Shown here: positions 1 through 6,366 of the stretch, piece by piece
How positions within the stretch are numbered: position 1 is the first letter of the stretch
Layout of the letters: each line of letters starts with the position of its first letter
Assembly (NCBI GenBank): GCA_025999775.1
Contig: BNXT01000086.1
Span: 1 to 6,369, forward strand
Direction: 5' to 3'
Length of the DNA: 6,369 nt
DNA from: Bacteroidia bacterium
Lineage (GTDB): Bacteria > Bacteroidota > Bacteroidia > Bacteroidales > P3
The notes under the pieces: generated by a model
The model's input: the letters and a program-made list of their open reading frames with translations, nothing else
Database searches by the model: none
What the model was told of the DNA's origin: nothing
Made by a program: the position numbers and the translations under genes

Positions 1-82
1 CTATATATCTATTGAGTACGTATTTATTGCATTGCGGGTAATATTTCCACGCTTTAAATCTTTGTATCCAGCGTTTGATCAT
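1..82 (-). CDS. N-terminal fragment of an unidentified protein, cut by the window edge
   Basis: An open frame starts with ATG at 82 on the minus strand and runs 27 codons to the window edge without a stop. The start lies 18 bp after the lgt stop codon and is preceded by an A-rich leader (AAAAAGAAATAACC), which fits a translated next gene in the same unit. The visible residues begin MIKRWIQRFKAWKYYPQ and continue to NKYVLNRYI. They are basic and rich in tryptophan and tyrosine, and could be a cytoplasmic tail ahead of a membrane segment. A short division protein of the FtsB/DivIC type would have this kind of start, but that is a guess and too little is visible to assign a family. Confidence 0.55.
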   Translation of the reverse strand, partial: MIKRWIQRFKAWKYYPQCNKYVLNRYI

Positions 83-100
83 GGTTATTTCTTTTTAGTT

Positions 101-907
101 TTACTTGTGTTGTGTCCACGGCAGTTTATTTTGATGTACCAACAAGAGTATCACGATACCCGCCAAAATAAACGGAATACTCAGTATTTGTCCCATTTTT
201 AGCATGTAATGTACTTCCCATGGCTCTTGTACGGACTTCACAAACTCTATCAAGAAGCGCATACCAAATAGTCCAATCAGAAACCAACCAAAAATTTGTC
301 CTTGTTTAGGTTTGCGTTGTTTATGCAGATAGTACCAATACAGGACAAAAAACAACACTAAGTAGCTCAAAGCCTCATATATTTGTGTCGGATGCTTAGG
401 CAATATTTCGTCGTTAAGTTCAAAGATAAAGCCCCATGGGAGGGTTGTTGTGCCTCCATAAATCTCAGAGTTGAACAGATTCCCCATGCGTATAAACGAG
501 CCTACCAAAGCAATGAGAATCACAATCCTATCCGTAAGGTACCAGAACGTTTCCTGGTGTTTACGTGCAGCAAGCCACAGCGCAATAGCCACAGCAATAG
601 CGCCGCCATGACTTGCTAAACCGCCATCACGAATACGGAGTATTTCGATGGGATGTTGCAGGTAATAACTTGGCTCATAAAACAAACAATGTCCCAATCT
701 TGCGCCAACGATAGTCGCTATGCCAAGGTACAACAGCAACGTATCGGCGACATTTTGTGTACGCCCTTCCTTAGTCAACATCCTTCCGCACAACAGAAAA
801 GCGATGGCAAAGGCGCCTGCAAACATCACGCCATACCAACGAACTTCAAGACCAAAAATGTGGAAAGCCGTAGGGGTAACATTCCATGTAATATAGTTAA
901 ACATCAT
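101..907 (-). CDS. lgt: Prolipoprotein diacylglyceryl transferase (Lgt)
   Basis: Lgt is the inner-membrane enzyme that moves a diacylglyceryl group from phosphatidylglycerol to the lipobox cysteine of prolipoproteins, the first step of lipoprotein maturation. The 268-residue product has the usual family length and several hydrophobic membrane segments. Family landmarks are all present: RWYG at 23-26 (equivalent of the E. coli Tyr26 region), GGLASHGG at 95-102 with the essential histidine at 100, and the signature RMGNLFNSE at 140-148 with Arg140, Asn143 and Glu148. HPTQIYE follows at 172-178, and RFLIEF at 217-222 supplies the late conserved arginine and glutamate. The start ATG overlaps the stop of the upstream MerR gene in an ATGA, suggesting translational coupling; a second ATG follows directly, so the start could be one codon later. 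The cysteine-rich lipoprotein at 3144-3368 is a likely substrate. Confidence 0.97.
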   Translation of the reverse strand: MMFNYITWNVTPTAFHIFGLEVRWYGVMFAGAFAIAFLLCGRMLTKEGRTQNVADTLLLYLGIATIVGARLGHCLFYEPSYYLQHPIEILRIRDGGLASHGGAIAVAIALWLAARKHQETFWYLTDRIVILIALVGSFIRMGNLFNSEIYGGTTTLPWGFIFELNDEILPKHPTQIYEALSYLVLFFVLYWYYLHKQRKPKQGQIFGWFLIGLFGMRFLIEFVKSVQEPWEVHYMLKMGQILSIPFILAGIVILLLVHQNKLPWTQHK

Positions 908-1230
908 AAATTATTTTTTAGTTCTATCAAAAACGATCTCAGGGTCTTGAGTTGTTTTATAACTTCAAAATTGCCATTTTCTACTTCTTGGGTCTTTGTT
1001 TTCAGTCGTTCTTTAGCGCCTTGCAGTGTGAAACCTTGTTCTTTAACCAAGTGGTAAATCTGATGGAAATAATCCACATCTTTCGCTGTGAACAAGCGAT
1101 TACCCTTATTGTTACGTTTGGGTTTTATCACGTCAAACTGTGTTTCCCAAAAGCGAATAAGAGACACGTTGACCTGAAACATCTCTGCTACTTCACCGAT
1201 CGTATAAAACAATTTCTGAGGTATATCCAT
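904..1230 (-). CDS. Short MerR-family transcriptional regulator
   Basis: This 108-residue protein is built like a MerR DNA-binding domain. A helix-turn-helix lies at about 10-29 (YTIGEVAEMF, then SLIRFWE), a wing at about 36-47 (PKRNNKGNRLFT), and a second helical pair at about 50-76 (KDVDYFHQIYHLVKEQGFTL then GAKERLK). The C-terminus is a short leucine- and lysine-rich helix that probably forms the dimer coiled coil. There is no cysteine cluster or effector domain, so it is not a classical metal or drug sensor; its targets are unknown. I chose the ATG at 1230 because family members begin close to the YTIGEVA motif and it has its own leader, 17 bp after the peptidase stop. A TTG at 1251 would add seven residues and overlap the peptidase stop as TTGA. 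The pairing with an M23 peptidase gene is, from memory, common in Bacteroidales. Confidence 0.88.
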   Translation of the reverse strand: MDIPQKLFYTIGEVAEMFQVNVSLIRFWETQFDVIKPKRNNKGNRLFTAKDVDYFHQIYHLVKEQGFTLQGAKERLKTKTQEVENGNFEVIKQLKTLRSFLIELKNNL

Positions 1231-1247
1231 TGTTGTAGAGGTTATAA

Positions 1248-2216
1248 TCAAGATAAACTTTGATTAAATTCTTGTGATTTTTCGAGGAGTCTGCTGTATT
1301 CTTCCGGAGTTACGTTATCAAATATGTAGTACACCGGATTCACTTTGATACCTTTCACTATCACTTCATAGTGCAGGTGCGTGCCGGTAGCTTGACCAGT
1401 AGCGCCCATGTAAGCAATAAGATCGCCGCGTTTCACACGTTGGCCTCGTCGTACAACCGTTTTACTGCAATGTGCATACAAAGATTGATAGCCATAGCCA
1501 TGATTTATCATTACCATAATCCCATAACCGCCATAACTGGGTACATAGCCCACTTCTTCGACGGTTCCGTCTCCCGTAGCATAGATTAACGCTCCCTTAG
1601 GACCTGTAAAATCAATACCTGTGTGCATCCGAGATTCCTTAAAAATAGGATGTAAACGCATTCCAAACCCGGAATACAAGTTCGCATTGACTTGGTTAAC
1701 AGGCAGGATTGCAGGGATGTGCTTTAATCGTTCCTCCTTTGTTTCAGCCATTTTATGCAAGGAATCTATAGATTTAGATTGCTGATACATTTGCAAAGTA
1801 AGGACAGCCACTTTTTCTGAAGTATTGATAATCATATCCACACTACCATTGCCTGCAAACTGATCATAGACACCCATGTCCAATAATCGTTGGAAGTTTT
1901 CAGGCGGGTCTGCTTCAAAGACCACACGATAGAGATTAGCATCCCGATTTTGTATGTCCTTTAAGACTTCGGTTAACATATCCACGCGATGATTCAAACT
2001 TTGGTATTGGTGTTGCGCCTGCCTCAAGTCGCGTTCCATCTTGCGTTCCTTGGGAGAGTCTATAAAGTAGAAAACAACGACCAAAGCCAATCCAAACATG
2101 ACTATCACAAATAGTATGTAACGGATTGCAGTTTTCAAAATGTCCATCCGACCACGACGGTCTTCTTGAACCGATAGGGTGTGTACATCGAATACGTATT
2201 TTATTTCTTTTGCCAT
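1248..2216 (-). CDS. Membrane-anchored M23 (LytM-type) metallopeptidase
   Basis: Predicted zinc endopeptidase or LytM-type factor acting on peptidoglycan cross-links. Order of parts in the 322 residues: a cytoplasmic tail (1-30), one membrane segment (about 31-52), a charged coiled-coil stretch (about 55-92), a linker, and the M23 domain from about 178 to 295. The domain opens with YSGFGMRLHP at 181-190, typical of the family. Catalytic and metal residues look intact: His198 and Asp202 in HTGID, His249 in LYAH, and His280 and His282 in HLHYE. It is therefore likely an active hydrolase rather than a degenerate EnvC/NlpD-like activator, although a regulatory role is not excluded. The N-terminal anchor places the catalytic domain in the periplasm. 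It sits 47 bp after the glycosyltransferase gene and ends just before the MerR gene in the same direction. Confidence 0.95.
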   Translation of the reverse strand: MAKEIKYVFDVHTLSVQEDRRGRMDILKTAIRYILFVIVMFGLALVVVFYFIDSPKERKMERDLRQAQHQYQSLNHRVDMLTEVLKDIQNRDANLYRVVFEADPPENFQRLLDMGVYDQFAGNGSVDMIINTSEKVAVLTLQMYQQSKSIDSLHKMAETKEERLKHIPAILPVNQVNANLYSGFGMRLHPIFKESRMHTGIDFTGPKGALIYATGDGTVEEVGYVPSYGGYGIMVMINHGYGYQSLYAHCSKTVVRRGQRVKRGDLIAYMGATGQATGTHLHYEVIVKGIKVNPVYYIFDNVTPEEYSRLLEKSQEFNQSLS

Positions 2217-2263
2217 CTTATTTCACACGATGTATTTAGTGTAACATTGGATATTGGACACGT

Positions 2264-2995
2264 TTATTCATTGTTTCGTTTATATTTTCTAAGTCTCAAT
2301 TGAAACACGCCAATAAGCGCTTCCATGATAATTCCTTTACTCATTTTAGATTGTCCTAATGTTCTATCAGTGAACACAATGGGGACTTCCGCAAGATTAA
2401 ATCCTAATCTATGAGCGGTATATTTCATCTCTATTTGAAAGGCATAGCCCACAAATTTGATGCGGTTAAAATTGATTGTCTGCAACACCTGGCGTGTATA
2501 GCAAACAAAGCCGGCGGTAGCATCCCCGATAGGTATGCGTGTAATCAATCGTACATACTTGGAGGCGTAATAAGACAACATTACGCGTCCCATAGGCCAG
2601 TTAACGACATTCACCATACCGCCCACGTAGCGCGACCCTATCGCCACATCTGCCTTACCGTTCGCACAGACGTCTCGTAAGCGTAACAAATCCTCCGGAT
2701 TATGGGAAAAATCAGCGTCCATCTCAAAGATATACCGGTATTGCTCATTTGCAAGAGCATACTTAAACCCATGAATATAAGCCGTGCCTAATCCCATTTT
2801 GCCTTGCCGTTCATTGATAAACAACCTATCAGGAAACTCCTGCATCAACCGCTTCACAATATCTGCCGTACCGTCGGGCGAATGGTCGTCCACAATGAGA
2901 ACATGAAACGGATGCGATAAGGAAAATACTTTCCTTATAATCGCCTCTATGTTCTCCTTTTCGTTATATGTCGGAATGACTACGATACTATCCAT
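2264..2995 (-). CDS. GT2 glycosyltransferase, polyprenyl-phosphate mannose synthase (DPM1)-like
   Basis: Family 2 glycosyltransferase closest in pattern to dolichol/polyprenyl-phosphate mannosyltransferases, which load a sugar from a nucleotide donor (GDP-mannose in the typical enzymes) onto a polyprenyl phosphate on the inner face of the membrane. In its 243 residues I see VVIPTYNEKENI at 5-16, VDDHSPDGT at 35-43 for nucleotide binding, GKMGLGTAY at 65-73, and the metal-binding MDADFSH at 92-98 (Asp93 and Asp95). GSRYVGG comes next, and the late DRTLGQSKM motif is typical of DPM1-like enzymes. There is no C-terminal membrane domain of the GtrA or DPM3 kind, so it is probably peripheral to the membrane. 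The actual sugar cannot be read from the sequence. It is the first gene of the minus-strand block and has its own promoter-like element at 3019-3026. Confidence 0.93.
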   Translation of the reverse strand: MDSIVVIPTYNEKENIEAIIRKVFSLSHPFHVLIVDDHSPDGTADIVKRLMQEFPDRLFINERQGKMGLGTAYIHGFKYALANEQYRYIFEMDADFSHNPEDLLRLRDVCANGKADVAIGSRYVGGMVNVVNWPMGRVMLSYYASKYVRLITRIPIGDATAGFVCYTRQVLQTINFNRIKFVGYAFQIEMKYTAHRLGFNLAEVPIVFTDRTLGQSKMSKGIIMEALIGVFQLRLRKYKRNNE

Positions 2996-3018
2996 AAACT
3001 CTCAATCATTGCAATTTG

Positions 3019-3026
3019 CAAAGATA
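3019..3026 (-). promoter_or_regulatory. Bacteroidota-type -7 element for the glycosyltransferase operon
   Basis: On the minus strand these bases read TATCTTTG, an exact match to the Bacteroidota -7 consensus TAnnTTTG. It ends 23 nt before the ATG at 2995, leaving room for a short leader. I found no TTTG at the expected -33 distance; that stretch is A/T-only on the minus strand. The call therefore rests on the -7 match, its position and the AT-rich upstream tract. Confidence 0.6.
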
Positions 3027-3069
3027 GTAAAAAAAAATGAAACTAAAAAGATAAAAAATGCAACAAAAA

Positions 3070-3101
3070 TTTGGTCAATCCAATTTTTTTTTGTTCCTTT
3101 G
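3070..3101 (+). promoter_or_regulatory. Bacteroidota-type promoter for the cysteine-rich lipoprotein gene
   Basis: A TTTG at 3070-3073 matches the -33 element, and TTCCTTTG at 3094-3101 matches the -7 consensus TAnnTTTG with one mismatch. The 20 bp between them is the expected spacing. Transcription would begin around 3106-3109, giving a leader of about 35-40 nt to the ATG at 3144. This promoter would leave the in-frame ATG at 3111 with almost no leader, which supports the later start. Confidence 0.65.
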
Positions 3102-3143
3102 CAAAATATTATGTTCAACTTTCTAAAAAAAATAAATATCATT

Positions 3144-3368
3144 ATGAAAAAAGTCCTTATTCTGGCTGTCGTTGCCATGTTTGTGTCGGTCGCTTGCAAC
3201 AACAGCGCAAAAAACGAATCTAAAAGTTGTGACAAAACCAATGTAGAAGCTACCGGTGAAGCCGCAGCATGCTGCGATTCAACAGCAGTCGTTGTTACCG
3301 ATACAACTGCTTCTTGTTGTGCTGCCAACAAAGACAGTGCAAATTGTTCAGGTTGTGCAAAAAAATAG
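3144..3368 (+). CDS. Small cysteine-rich lipoprotein of unknown function
   Basis: The 74-residue product starts with two lysines and a hydrophobic stretch (residues 4-17) ending in FVSVAC, a relaxed lipobox with the lipid-carrying cysteine at 18. It should be exported, acylated by Lgt and held at the membrane facing the periplasm. The mature part has 56 residues after Cys18 and seven further cysteines: Cys29, the pairs Cys43-Cys44 and Cys58-Cys59, and Cys68 and Cys71 in CSGC. The rest is mostly Ala, Ser, Thr, Asp, Asn and Lys, so it is probably little folded unless it binds metal or forms disulfides. No acidic or QA-type surface-export signal is seen right after the cysteine. I do not recognise a named family. 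I chose the ATG at 3144 because it gives a normal signal peptide and follows an A-rich leader; an in-frame ATG at 3111 adds 11 residues but lies almost at the predicted transcription start. Confidence 0.82.
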   Translation: MKKVLILAVVAMFVSVACNNSAKNESKSCDKTNVEATGEAAACCDSTAVVVTDTTASCCAANKDSANCSGCAKK

Positions 3369-3417
3369 CAACACCGAAACCAAAAGCAAGAATTAATACA
3401 ATTCTTTAATTGTCTCT

Positions 3418-3445
3418 AAAAAACCCCGCAGACACGGGGTTTTTT
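3418..3445 (+). terminator. Strong intrinsic terminator after the lipoprotein gene
   Basis: A perfect 11-bp stem pairs AAAAAACCCCG (3418-3428) with CGGGGTTTTTT (3435-3445) around the six-base loop CAGACA. The GC core is followed by six Ts, the standard Rho-independent form, and it begins 49 nt after the lipoprotein stop. The A run on the other side makes it formally bidirectional, but no gene reads into it from the right. A smaller hairpin, ACAATT/AATTGT with loop CTTT, lies just upstream at 3398-3413. The terminator ends only 17 nt before the exonuclease ATG. Confidence 0.9.
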
Positions 3446-3462
3446 GTTATCTAAACTAATCC

Positions 3463-4275
3463 ATGGAATTAAATCTTACCAAGCCGCTGTGTGTTTTTGA
3501 TATAGAAACAACAGGACTAATTTTAGCGACCGACCGTATTGTCGAAATTTGTTTACATCGTATTGATCCCGATCACAGCGAACGTACGCTCACGCTTCGA
3601 CTCAATCCTACCATCCGTATTCCACGTGAAGTAAGCGCTATACATGGTATTTACGATCAGGATGTTGCTGATTGCCCAACCTTTAAAGCCGTTGCAAACG
3701 AGCTTGTTACTTTCATGAAAGATTGTGATCTTGCGGGCTACAATGCCATCAGTTTTGACATTCCCATACTTGTGGAAGAGTTTCTACGTGTAGGCGTCAA
3801 TTTTGATATGACCAACCGGCGGTTTGTGGATGTACAAAATATCTTTCATCGCATGGAGCGTCGGACACTTTCTGCCGCCTATAAGTTTTACTGCCAAAAG
3901 AAGCTTGAGGGTGCACACGGCGCAGAAGTCGATACCCTGGCGACCTACGAAATCCTGAAAGCACAGTTGGATCGCTACCAAAATGAGCCTTACGAAGAGA
4001 CAAACGGTCAGGTTTCATACCCTGTCATCAATGATGTAAGCGCTCTTGCTACGTTTTCTACTTTACGTAAAAATGTTGATTTTGCGGGCGTGATGGTCTA
4101 TAATCAACAGGGGCTTCCAACTTTTAACATTGGTAAGCATAAAGGGAAGCTTGTTACCGACGTATTTAGAACAGAACCTTCGTACTACAATTGGATGATG
4201 AATGCTGATTTTACACTCTATACAAAGAAAATCATTACCGAAATCCATAATAATATGGTAAGCCCTAAATTGTAA
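3463..4275 (+). CDS. DnaQ-like DEDDh 3'-5' exonuclease with C-terminal GKHKGK module
   Basis: Predicted cytoplasmic metal-dependent 3'-5' exonuclease of the DnaQ/DNA polymerase III epsilon superfamily. All five active-site residues are visible: Asp13 and Glu15 in FDIETTGL, Asp99 in YNAISFDIPIL, and His152 and Asp157 in HGAEVDTLAT. HGI at 61-63 is also typical. The exonuclease domain covers about 9-175. Residues from about 190 to the end (270) form a second module with FNIGKHKGK followed by PSYYNWMM; this resembles DUF3820-like sequences and is usual for the Bacteroidota form, but its role is unknown. There is no polymerase-binding motif I can point to, so a repair or nucleic-acid turnover role is as likely as proofreading. 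The gene sits 12 bp before the BatA-like gene, with which it is probably cotranscribed. No promoter fits between the terminator and its start. Confidence 0.93.
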   Translation: MELNLTKPLCVFDIETTGLILATDRIVEICLHRIDPDHSERTLTLRLNPTIRIPREVSAIHGIYDQDVADCPTFKAVANELVTFMKDCDLAGYNAISFDIPILVEEFLRVGVNFDMTNRRFVDVQNIFHRMERRTLSAAYKFYCQKKLEGAHGAEVDTLATYEILKAQLDRYQNEPYEETNGQVSYPVINDVSALATFSTLRKNVDFAGVMVYNQQGLPTFNIGKHKGKLVTDVFRTEPSYYNWMMNADFTLYTKKIITEIHNNMVSPKL

Positions 4276-4287
4276 CTAATACGAGCC

Positions 4288-6354
4288 ATGAGTTTTTTGT
4301 ATCCAGCCGTTTTGTGGGGTTTGTGCGCAGTGAGTATTCCTATCATTGTACACCTCTTTCATTTTCAAAAGTTACGGAAGACCTACTTCTCGAACGTGGC
4401 TTTATTACGAGAAATCACCTACAAAGAACAGCGTCGCAGTCGTTTGAAACAATGGATTATACTTATTTTGCGTATTCTCATAATCATCGGGCTTGTTTTG
4501 GCGTTTGCACAACCCTATTCTAAAAAGCGCACCTATAATATACCACAAACAGGGCTTCACTATGTTTCTCTTTTTGTGGACAACTCTTTCAGTATGCAGA
4601 CCTCGGATGATGGCGAAATTCTTTTGGAACAAGCGAAAACTTTAGCAACACACTTAGTTAAACAGTACAAGCCTTCCGATAAATTTCACATTCTTACTCA
4701 AGATTTTTCTTCAGACTATCAGCGGTTTGTATCACAAGAGGAAGCCATTGCCCATATATCTGAACTGCAAATGTGTCCTTTTTCGTACCGTTTATCGGAT
4801 ATATTACAACGGCAGACACGTATGTTTACGGATATTTTAGATAATTTTCACACCCTGCACTACATCTCTGATTTTCAGAAAAACACCATGGATGATGTTC
4901 CGGAGACCTTTGTTACCGATTCTTTGTGCAGGTCATTTTTTCATTGGATCGGCGGCACACAAAATGATAATCTAACGATTGACAGTATCGTCATGGATGC
5001 GCCGGTTGTAGAGGTTAATACTACCGCGACCGTGCGTGTTTCTGTAACCAATCATAGCGCCCAATCCATTGAGAAGGTTGCGATACGATTATGGATTGGA
5101 CAGCAACAAGTTGCTTTTTCGAGTGTTGACATTCGCTCAAATGAAACAAAATTGGTTGATATTCCGTTTCGCTTAACCTCAACAGGTGTAATACAAGGTT
5201 TTGCCGAGTTGACAGACTATCCGGTACAATTTGATGATCGCTTTTATTTCACCTTGCAGGCGGTTTCTAAAATCCCCGTACTCCTTGTTTTTGATGATAA
5301 AATCAATCCCTATATAGAAAAACTCTTTGCACGTAATACGTCTATTGAACTCCATTCAACGCAGCTCAAATCGCTTGACTATGCCCGATTGAAAACCACC
5401 TCTTTAGTAGTCTTAGACCATCTCCATAATCTGCCAACAGGCTTGCAGTATGAATTGCAAAATGCTATGAACGAAGGTGCTCATGCGCTGCTCCTCCCCT
5501 CTCAAAAATTGGATTTAGCCAATATCAACCTGTTTCTACAAGCCGTATCCGGTTTACAATTGGATAGTTTATCAAACACGCCGACGACCCTATCTGAAGG
5601 GCTATTTGCCGATAAACTTTTTCGTAATACCTTTCAAAAAATTCCGAAAAACGTGGAATTACCAACTATTTTCAAGCATTACCCTATTCGTATGGATGCC
5701 CATTCCAAAGCTGTGCCTATTCTGAAAAATAAGGATCTATCGGTATTTTTGTGCCGTACGCCTCACGGCAAAGGCGCTTTGTATCTATTGTCTGTACCCA
5801 TTGATTCGTCTTACAGTAATTTTCAAGATCAACCTTTATTTGTAGTAAGTCTGCTCAATATGGCATTACAAAATTCGCTCCAAAATCAAATGCAAACGTT
5901 CATTTCCGCCAACGAGACTGCCGAAGTTACGCTTAACACGGTTGATTTAGTAGGTATCAACGAACGTTTGATCATCTCATCGGAAGCGGATAAAACGTTT
6001 GAGGTCATTCCTAATATTCGCCGACAAGGGCGTACCGTATTGTTGAGTACCTTTGGGACTATCCGACAAGCCGGGAACTATGCTTTATCTGCACAAAACA
6101 CCTATTTGTCCGGTATTTCTTATAATTACGACCGCAAGGAATCCAATTTAACCTGTTTGTCGCAAACAGAACTCCGGCGCTGGTTAAAAGAGCATAATGT
6201 ATCTATGGCAACGGTTCTATTGTCAAAAACAGACGGTAGCTTGAACGCACAACCAGAATCACCGTTGGCACAAAGCACGCTATGGCAGTTTTTAATAGGG
6301 TTCTGTTTACTGTGTTTGCTTGCAGAAATCGCACTGTTACGCTTTTGGAAATAA
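4288..6354 (+). CDS. BatA-N and von Willebrand A domain membrane protein
   Basis: The 688-residue product matches the architecture of Bacteroidota proteins annotated as BatA domain-containing. An N-terminal BatA module (1-76) has two membrane segments at about 5-25 and 56-74, joined by a basic loop with the conserved HLFHFQKLRKTYFSN pattern. A von Willebrand A domain (about 90-200) carries an intact metal-site motif DNSFS at 98-102 and ends with YISDFQ at 192-197. A beta-rich, Ig-like region follows (about 229-322) with the family-typical DYPVQFDDRFYF. A third region, from about 328 to 515, opens with KIPVLLVF and resembles a glutamine-amidotransferase-like fold, without a recognisable catalytic triad. 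A last membrane segment lies at about 666-684. Most of the protein should be periplasmic. The function of this group is not established; it is related to, but longer than, BatA of the bat (aerotolerance) operon, and no bat partner genes or MoxR ATPase are visible here. Confidence 0.9.
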   Translation: MSFLYPAVLWGLCAVSIPIIVHLFHFQKLRKTYFSNVALLREITYKEQRRSRLKQWIILILRILIIIGLVLAFAQPYSKKRTYNIPQTGLHYVSLFVDNSFSMQTSDDGEILLEQAKTLATHLVKQYKPSDKFHILTQDFSSDYQRFVSQEEAIAHISELQMCPFSYRLSDILQRQTRMFTDILDNFHTLHYISDFQKNTMDDVPETFVTDSLCRSFFHWIGGTQNDNLTIDSIVMDAPVVEVNTTATVRVSVTNHSAQSIEKVAIRLWIGQQQVAFSSVDIRSNETKLVDIPFRLTSTGVIQGFAELTDYPVQFDDRFYFTLQAVSKIPVLLVFDDKINPYIEKLFARNTSIELHSTQLKSLDYARLKTTSLVVLDHLHNLPTGLQYELQNAMNEGAHALLLPSQKLDLANINLFLQAVSGLQLDSLSNTPTTLSEGLFADKLFRNTFQKIPKNVELPTIFKHYPIRMDAHSKAVPILKNKDLSVFLCRTPHGKGALYLLSVPIDSSYSNFQDQPLFVVSLLNMALQNSLQNQMQTFISANETAEVTLNTVDLVGINERLIISSEADKTFEVIPNIRRQGRTVLLSTFGTIRQAGNYALSAQNTYLSGISYNYDRKESNLTCLSQTELRRWLKEHNVSMATVLLSKTDGSLNAQPESPLAQSTLWQFLIGFCLLCLLAEIALLRFWK

Positions 6355-6366
6355 TATACGGTAAAA

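Larger units (their letters stand above)
3015..3105. repeat. Imperfect inverted repeat formed by the two divergent promoters
   Basis: Arms are 3015-3037 and 3084-3105. Each arm, read toward its own gene, has nine Ts, then five or six bases, then the palindrome TTTGCAAA. On the plus strand the middle is GTTCC, on the minus strand it is ACTATC. The arms are separated by 46 bp of AT-rich sequence. The 3' part of each arm holds the -7 element of its promoter, so part of the likeness is simply promoter consensus; the matching T9 tracts are the additional symmetry. Confidence 0.55.

Noticed and set aside
383..1263. Plus-strand open frames of 78-134 codons opposite lgt, MerR and the end of the M23 gene
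   Set aside because: They are antisense to clearly conserved genes, have no recognisable motifs and no promoter or leader; they are shadows of the minus-strand coding frames.
2217..2263. Possible promoter or terminator between the glycosyltransferase and the M23 gene
   Set aside because: No TAnnTTTG with a partner TTTG on the minus strand and no GC-rich hairpin with a T tract; only short chance repeats such as ATTGG.
2949..3143. N-terminal extension of the lipoprotein frame back to 2949 or to the ATG at 3111
   Set aside because: The extension overlaps the divergent glycosyltransferase start and covers both promoters; it would bury the signal peptide. The ATG at 3111 is only a few bases past the predicted transcription start.
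3002..3331. Minus-strand open frame opposite the lipoprotein gene
   Set aside because: Its residues are the antisense of the lipoprotein and of the poly-A/T promoter region, giving runs of phenylalanine and isoleucine; the lipobox and signal peptide on the plus strand are far better support.
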